Shown: one piece after another, positions 60,256 through 64,000 of the stretch | How positions within the stretch are numbered: the first letter of the stretch is position 1 | Layout: every line of letters begins with the position of its first letter | Source: Nitrospirota bacterium | Lineage (GTDB): Bacteria; Nitrospirota; Nitrospiria; Nitrospirales; Nitrospiraceae | Reading direction: 5' to 3' | Length of the DNA: 64,000 nt | Assembly: GCA_026387665.1 (NCBI GenBank) | Contig: JAPLLG010000013.1 | Location: 62,001 to 126,000, forward strand | The notes under the pieces: model-generated | What the model was told of the DNA's origin: nothing | The model's input: only the letters and a program-made list of their open reading frames with translations | Databases searched by the model: none | Program-made: the position numbers and the translations under genes

Positions 60256-60371
60256 GGCGCGCAATCCACTAGAATCGTCTATGCCGTCTGCAACTCTCAT
60301 ACGGCTCCGGGTCATCGATCGTTTCTCAACATAGAGATATCGGACGAACGAAAGACAAACATAAGGCCTCC

Positions 60372-61010
60372 CTATGGCGTGGGACGACGGATGAGAAAGG
60401 GCATGCCTTCCGTGACCGTCCAGGCGAGCGACTGCGCATGATCGAGCGAAACGGTGAGATCGAGGGAGGGAGGGGGCGGCGACGTGTCTCCTGTCCGGAG
60501 GATCTGTGCCCATGCCGTGAGCCGGCGCCACCACACTCGCCCTCGCTGCAAGGTCCATTGCCAGGGATTGCCGTCCGTGTTGGAGAGAACGAGAATCGTC
60601 AAAGGCGGGGAGAATTTGAGCGTAAACGTGGTCGGCATGTTGACCAGGGAAATGGGATCTTGCTCCGACACGGCCGTGGGATCAATTTTACGACGATTGA
60701 CTTGCGGACGTTCACGGAGGCGATACAGAGCCGCAAGTCGGGAGAGGTCGGAGGCGGACCAGCTTTCGATCGGACTGCGGTGGAGTTCGACGCCCCGCCC
60801 CTTAATCAGGATCACGTTGGTCGCTAGATCGATGAGCACGTAGGTCTGTGGCCTGGCGGCGAGCTTGATCTCTTCTTCCAGCACTCTGGTGGCTTCTTGC
60901 AGCACGGCGGAATCGGCAAAGTCCCCTGGGGGGATGACCTCCGGCTCGGCAGCCCAGCTTACCGAAATCAGTGACAGGAAAATGGAGAACGTTGCGCAAA
61001 GAAAAGTCAT
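60372..61010 (-). CDS. Secreted protein, probably degenerate L,D-transpeptidase paralogue
   Basis: 212 aa with a signal peptide (FSIFLSLISVSWAAE). The segment RPQTYVLIDLATNVILIKGRGVELHRS lines up with TQPYILVDTARNHLYIKRQDQIMLDA of the L,D-transpeptidase encoded just upstream. The catalytic HGCIR block and its histidine are missing; the rest is unrelated to the active domain. It therefore keeps only the first strands of the fold and may serve as a regulator or binding partner. Last gene of the envelope group, 23 bp after the transpeptidase gene. Confidence 0.65.
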   Translation of the reverse strand: MTFLCATFSIFLSLISVSWAAEPEVIPPGDFADSAVLQEATRVLEEEIKLAARPQTYVLIDLATNVILIKGRGVELHRSPIESWSASDLSRLAALYRLRERPQVNRRKIDPTAVSEQDPISLVNMPTTFTLKFSPPLTILVLSNTDGNPWQWTLQRGRVWWRRLTAWAQILRTGDTSPPPPSLDLTVSLDHAQSLAWTVTEGMPFLIRRPTP

Positions 61011-61033
61011 AGAGACTGCGCCAATGCGGCAGG

Positions 61034-61666
61034 TTAGAAAATCATGATCGGTGTGCCGACCTTGGCAAGCCGATACACACTCTTCAGATCGTCGTCGTTC
61101 AGTCTGATACAGCCGTGCGTCACATTTTTTCCGAGGAGGCGGGTATAGAGCGTCCCGTGAATAAAGTACCCCTTCCCGAATCCGAGCGCATACTCCCCGA
61201 GCACGCCCGGCTCAAGACGGTCGGCCTGGCTCTTGGGAACCGCGAGCCCCTCTTCGATAAACGCCCAGTCCGGCTTGACCCAGACAGGATTGGTTAACCG
61301 GGATTGTACGGTAAATTCGCCCCGAGGGGTATCGAAGATCCACTGCCCCTTCGAATCGCCCGGCTTGTCGAGGATCGTGCCGCTGCCGGTGGAGGCCAGC
61401 GCGTCCAGCATGATCTGATCCTGCCGTTTGATATAGAGATGATTGCGGGCCGTATCGACCAGAATATAGGGCTGCGTCGGCATCAACTGGGTGAGTTGCT
61501 TCGCGAGCGTTTTATAGCGCGCTTGGAGCGCGCGCAACGACGCGGGGTCGACCGTGGCTGGCCGGACGGTTGACGCATTCGAGATCAGCAGGCCGCTGCT
61601 CTGCACCAGGGTGACCAGGAAGAGGCCCATCACGCCGGACCACACAACTAGGAGGACGCGCTTCAT
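61034..61666 (-). CDS. L,D-transpeptidase (YkuD domain)
   Basis: 210 aa from ATG 61666, with CGGAGG upstream. An N-terminal membrane anchor or signal (VLLVVWSGVMGLFLVTLV) is followed by the YkuD domain from about residue 66. The catalytic block is complete: His170 in YFIHGTLYTRLLG and Cys186 in VTHGCIRLNDDDL. It forms 3-3 crosslinks or attaches proteins to the murein in the periplasm. It belongs to a four-gene group with a coiled-coil lipoprotein. Confidence 0.92.
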   Translation of the reverse strand: MKRVLLVVWSGVMGLFLVTLVQSSGLLISNASTVRPATVDPASLRALQARYKTLAKQLTQLMPTQPYILVDTARNHLYIKRQDQIMLDALASTGSGTILDKPGDSKGQWIFDTPRGEFTVQSRLTNPVWVKPDWAFIEEGLAVPKSQADRLEPGVLGEYALGFGKGYFIHGTLYTRLLGKNVTHGCIRLNDDDLKSVYRLAKVGTPIMIF

Positions 61667-61676
61667 GAGTCCTCCG

Positions 61677-62825
61677 TTAGGTTTCTTCCCGTTGAACACC
61701 CAGCAGCACTAACGTCTGTGCGACGGAGTTCTGCTCATGCAGCGCGCCAACGATGGTGACTGGCGTGCCCTTCTCGACTCGATCAAACAGCTGGGTCATC
61801 TGTGGATTCTCGAGCATGACGCACCCTAATGTTTGGGCCATCAACTCATTCTCGACTCCGTGGATTTCGATTTGCCCCCCGATGGCGCGCGAGGCCGGGA
61901 TCTGCCCGGTCTTTCGTTCCAGCCGATAGCGCCGTCGATCCTCTTCGTTGGGATAGTCCAGAACCAGCGCGCGGTAAAACTGCGTCTGCCCCTGTCCGCG
62001 TTTGCGGCTGATCCGGTAGCGGCCCTCCGGAGTGGCGCCATCGCCCTGATAGCGCTTCTCGCGAATGCCGTTGAATCCGAGGCGGACGGAATAGGAGAGG
62101 ACCTTCTGTCCGTTGTGGTAGAGGGTCAGCACGCGATCGGCCTTGTTGACCACAATCGCCGAAGCTTGGTGGGTACGAGACCAGGCGATCGTGTCCTTGG
62201 CCATCTGTTGCCAGCGGCTGATTCGCCCGTGATCCGCGTACCGCCCGAACTCATTGCCCAACAAGACCGCTTGCGTGGCCAGATTCTGTGCGGCCCGGTC
62301 CGACGCGTCGAGTGAACGGTCGTACTGGCCCTGCTCGTAAAAGGCATGGGCCTGCTTCATGAGCAGATCGGTCTCAACTGGTTTTTGCCCCAGCACGAGC
62401 CGGCTATCAATGGCGCTGACTTGCACCGCCATCACCCGGAATCGGTCCTCGACCTGGGCAATTTTACTTTCCGCTGAATGGCGCAACGCTTCGCGCTCTT
62501 TAGTGAGGCGGGCAACTGTCTGGGACCCTTCTTCCTGGAGCCGCCGCAGGGCGAGTTCCAAGTCGTTGGGCTCCCAGGGCCAGCGAATCAGGTCTTCGTC
62601 GGCCTGAACGCGGCTTTTCAGCGCCATCCACTGGTGGGCGAACCGAGCATAGTCGACCGGGGAAAACTCGGCCGCCCGCAACTCCATGAGGTCCCGATCA
62701 ATGTTTTCAACCGCTTCGATCGCGTCTTGAGGCACGGCCTCGACGCAGCCGGTGAACAGCCCGGCCAACGCCAAGGCTCCCCACCCCAAGACCATCGATG
62801 TGATTCGCGGACAGTGACCAGACAT
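61677..62825 (-). CDS. YafK/DpaA-like murein L,D-transpeptidase-family lipoprotein
   Basis: 382 aa. Lipoprotein signal with Cys27 (LAGLFTGC). A helical region with charged heptads spans about 90-190 (RLQEEGSQTVARLTKEREALRHS). The YkuD domain follows (about 220-375). The active-site block reads IEIHGVENELMAQTLGCVML with His322 and Cys335. It lacks the Arg of the usual HGC[IV]R, as in the YafK/DpaA group, whose E. coli member removes lipoprotein from murein. A similar hydrolytic role is inferred. 10 bp before the other transpeptidase gene. Confidence 0.82.
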   Translation of the reverse strand: MSGHCPRITSMVLGWGALALAGLFTGCVEAVPQDAIEAVENIDRDLMELRAAEFSPVDYARFAHQWMALKSRVQADEDLIRWPWEPNDLELALRRLQEEGSQTVARLTKEREALRHSAESKIAQVEDRFRVMAVQVSAIDSRLVLGQKPVETDLLMKQAHAFYEQGQYDRSLDASDRAAQNLATQAVLLGNEFGRYADHGRISRWQQMAKDTIAWSRTHQASAIVVNKADRVLTLYHNGQKVLSYSVRLGFNGIREKRYQGDGATPEGRYRISRKRGQGQTQFYRALVLDYPNEEDRRRYRLERKTGQIPASRAIGGQIEIHGVENELMAQTLGCVMLENPQMTQLFDRVEKGTPVTIVGALHEQNSVAQTLVLLGVQREET

Positions 62826-62839
62826 AGGATCAGTCTATC

Positions 62840-63457
62840 TTACTTCTTCTTCGCTGCAGAGGGTTTTCCCTTTCCGATCTTGGCAAGCGCTGCCTCGATT
62901 TCCTGGGACACGGCCTGGCTCTTCTCGTGAATGGCCTTCGCCTTGGTTTGTGCGGCTGGGTAGTCTGCGGCATCGATCGCTGCCTGCACCTGATTGAGCG
63001 ATTCCTTGAGCGCGTCGGCATCGGCTTTGATCGACTCTAATGCGGCGCGATCTTTTCCGGTAGGCGCTTTGGCGACGAGTGCGAGCGTGGAGGCCACGGC
63101 CTCTTGCGCAACTTGTTGAGCCTGGAGTGCGGCGGCTTTCGCCTCTTCCTTCTTCGTCGCGGCTTCGACTTTCACCCGTTCAGCATCGCTCTTGGCGGCG
63201 GCGGCGAGCTGTTCGGCCTTCCCGTAGTCACGGAGCAACGCCAGCTTGCCGTCTTGATCGCTCACTTCTTTCTTGAGCGCGGCCATGGTGCCTTCGATTT
63301 TGGCATATTCGTCCGCGACGTAGGTTGCGGCGCCGCTCTGCTGCGCTTCGGTCACGGCTTTCTCTGCCGCCGCGATCTGCTCCGTCGGCGCCTTCGCGCA
63401 GGCCGTAAGCACCAAAAGGGCGCACATGACTGGCAACATCGCTGCTCGTGTATTCAT
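62840..63457 (-). CDS. Alanine-rich coiled-coil lipoprotein
   Basis: 205 aa with AAGGAGAG before ATG. Lipoprotein signal ends at LLVLTAC (Cys20). Almost the whole mature part is an Ala/Lys/Glu/Gln-rich helix (EQIAAAEKAVTEAQQSG, AKSDAERVKVEAATKKEEAKAAALQAQQVAQEA), a likely long coiled coil reminiscent of DUF4398 or Lpp-like proteins, ending GKGKPSAAKKK. The Lys-rich end could be the point joined to murein, as in Lpp; this is an inference from the adjacent transpeptidase genes. First gene of the group. Confidence 0.8.
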   Translation of the reverse strand: MNTRAAMLPVMCALLVLTACAKAPTEQIAAAEKAVTEAQQSGAATYVADEYAKIEGTMAALKKEVSDQDGKLALLRDYGKAEQLAAAAKSDAERVKVEAATKKEEAKAAALQAQQVAQEAVASTLALVAKAPTGKDRAALESIKADADALKESLNQVQAAIDAADYPAAQTKAKAIHEKSQAVSQEIEAALAKIGKGKPSAAKKK

Positions 63458-63804
63458 CGTTTCTCTCCTTGTTAAAAAGCCGACTAAGGGTCAGCGCTCC
63501 TGTTTATCTTCGTTGACTCGCCCGCTCTTGGCGCACAAGATGCGTCGAATGAGAACTAATTCGCAAGGGTGATGCCAGTAAATCCACGATGGCAATCAGC
63601 ATGAAGCCTTTATATTACAACGCTTTATCCTGGAATGCCCTGAAAATATCGCGAAAGTGATGGGGCAGTCTAGCCCGTCACCGACAAAAGCGCCTCAATC
63701 ATAGTACCTATCGAAGGACGAGCTCTCGATGGTGCTGCGCTCCTCCAGCCGGTGTCTCGCGCACAAACCCAGACACAAAACACCGTCCTCGAAGGAACAA
63801 CAAT
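63458..63804. other. Intergenic region upstream of rpmH
   Basis: About 350 bp between the divergent lipoprotein gene and the rpmH promoter. It holds the Shine-Dalgarno of the lipoprotein and a short AT-rich patch near 63605-63620 (TTTATATTACAACG), which may include the lipoprotein promoter. I see no DnaA-box cluster, RNA gene or credible ORF. Confidence 0.4.
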
Positions 63805-63833
63805 TTGACAGGGTGCAACCCCGCCCCTATAAT
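63805..63833 (+). promoter_or_regulatory. Consensus sigma-70 promoter of rpmH
   Basis: TTGACA (63805-63810) and TATAAT (63828-63833) are both perfect and 17 bp apart, the best promoter in the window. It lies 42 bp before the rpmH ATG, which fits the high demand for a ribosomal protein. Confidence 0.85.
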
Positions 63834-63875
63834 GCCCCGTTCATCCGTGAGTATTCTTAGCAAGGAGTGATTGTT

Positions 63876-64000
63876 ATGTCGTTTACATCTGCACAGCCCT
63901 CGAACCTCAAGAAAAAACGTGAGCATGGATTTCGCAAACGGATGAGCACGAAGAACGGCCGCAAGGTCTTGGCTCGTCGTCGCGCGAAGGGTCGGGCCCG
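63876..64000 (+). CDS. rpmH: Ribosomal protein L34 (cut by window end)
   Basis: 41 codons from ATG 63876, after AAGGAG. The sequence has the L34 pattern: [20 protein letters not shown], then [16 protein letters not shown]. Only the last few residues are beyond the window. The N-terminus is [10 protein letters not shown] in place of the usual MKRTFQPSN. L34 is a small basic protein of the large subunit. In many genomes rnpA, yidC and mnmE follow. Confidence 0.95.
   Translation, partial: MSFTSAQPSNLKKKREHGFRKRMSTKNGRKVLARRRAKGRA

Noticed and set aside
60256-60558. N-terminal extension of the pgi frame (100 codons)
   Set aside because: Arg/Ser/His-rich, not protein-like, and Pgi homology begins near MKLKTAQSF; similar extensions were rejected for the TPR lipoprotein, beta-CASP and P1 peptidase genes.
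63458-63875. Replication origin next to rpmH
   Set aside because: rpmH is often near oriC, but no DnaA-box cluster and no dnaA gene are visible in the window.
1-64000. CRISPR arrays, IS elements, prophage genes, toxin-antitoxin or defence systems
   Set aside because: No regularly spaced direct repeats, transposase, integrase with att sites, or defence-type protein motifs were seen; XerC is explained by its trmFO context.

Overview
This 64 kb window comes from a GC-rich Nitrospira-type bacterium (phylum Nitrospirota, nitrite oxidiser). The deciding evidence is an adjacent pair encoding the periplasmic-type nitrite oxidoreductase alpha and beta subunits, NxrA at 34620-38057 and NxrB at 33245-34534, both on the minus strand. 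NxrA has a twin-arginine signal and the atypical Fe-S motif C-x3-D-x3-C. NxrB has four Cys-rich iron-sulfur motifs and no signal of its own. Everything around the pair is mostly chromosomal housekeeping and envelope functions. I see no prophage, IS transposase, CRISPR array or defence island.

Layout. 1-9 kb: the end of a DksA-type zinc-finger protein, two lipoproteins, tRNA-Val(CAC), then trmFO-xerC-argB, an M28 peptidase with a methyltransferase-like partner, a gamma-carbonic-anhydrase-like protein and rimO. 9-22 kb: purU, an HtrA/DegP protease beside an OmpR-type two-component system, an orphan sdhA, gcvP, a Tat-exported class V aminotransferase, arfB, fabI and mug. 22-33 kb: a small Lys/Glu-rich secreted protein; FKBP-gcvT-nudix; a FIST sensor; an overlapping LOG / beta-CASP metallo-beta-lactamase / P1-peptidase operon; GNAT and DUF502; and several small unknown proteins. 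33-39 kb: nxrB-nxrA with a long AT-rich upstream region, then tRNA-Gly(GCC). 39-49 kb: a hybrid sensor kinase preceded by a GAF remnant, the TgpA-DUF58-MoxR operon, a ChaN-like lipoprotein and a double CDGSH protein. 49-64 kb: tesA divergent from the ybbA-ybbP exporter, an M1 aminopeptidase, pgi-pgl-glk-rpiA, an L,D-transpeptidase cluster with a coiled-coil lipoprotein, and the start of rpmH.

How parts work together. NxrAB would oxidise nitrite in the periplasm. gcvP, gcvT and purU serve one-carbon metabolism. pgi-pgl-glk-rpiA form a sugar-phosphate operon. Two-component system plus DegP, TgpA-DUF58-MoxR, and the L,D-transpeptidase/YafK-like/lipoprotein set all look like envelope maintenance.

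The most interesting structure is non-coding. (1) A family of inverted-repeat elements begins exactly at the stop codon of four unrelated genes (rimO, purU, moxR, the CDGSH gene), always in the same orientation, and their stems show compensatory base changes. (2) Upstream of nxrA there is a sigma-54-like promoter, a perfect IHF consensus, palindromes further upstream, and a 43-codon hydrophobic ORF in the predicted leader. (3) Two promoters are placed so that transcription should start at the ATG (leaderless mRNAs). (4) gcvP and the small Lys-rich protein have foldable leaders. (5) tRNA-Gly is framed by a perfect 10-bp inverted repeat. All of these are sequence readings without any search or folding computation.
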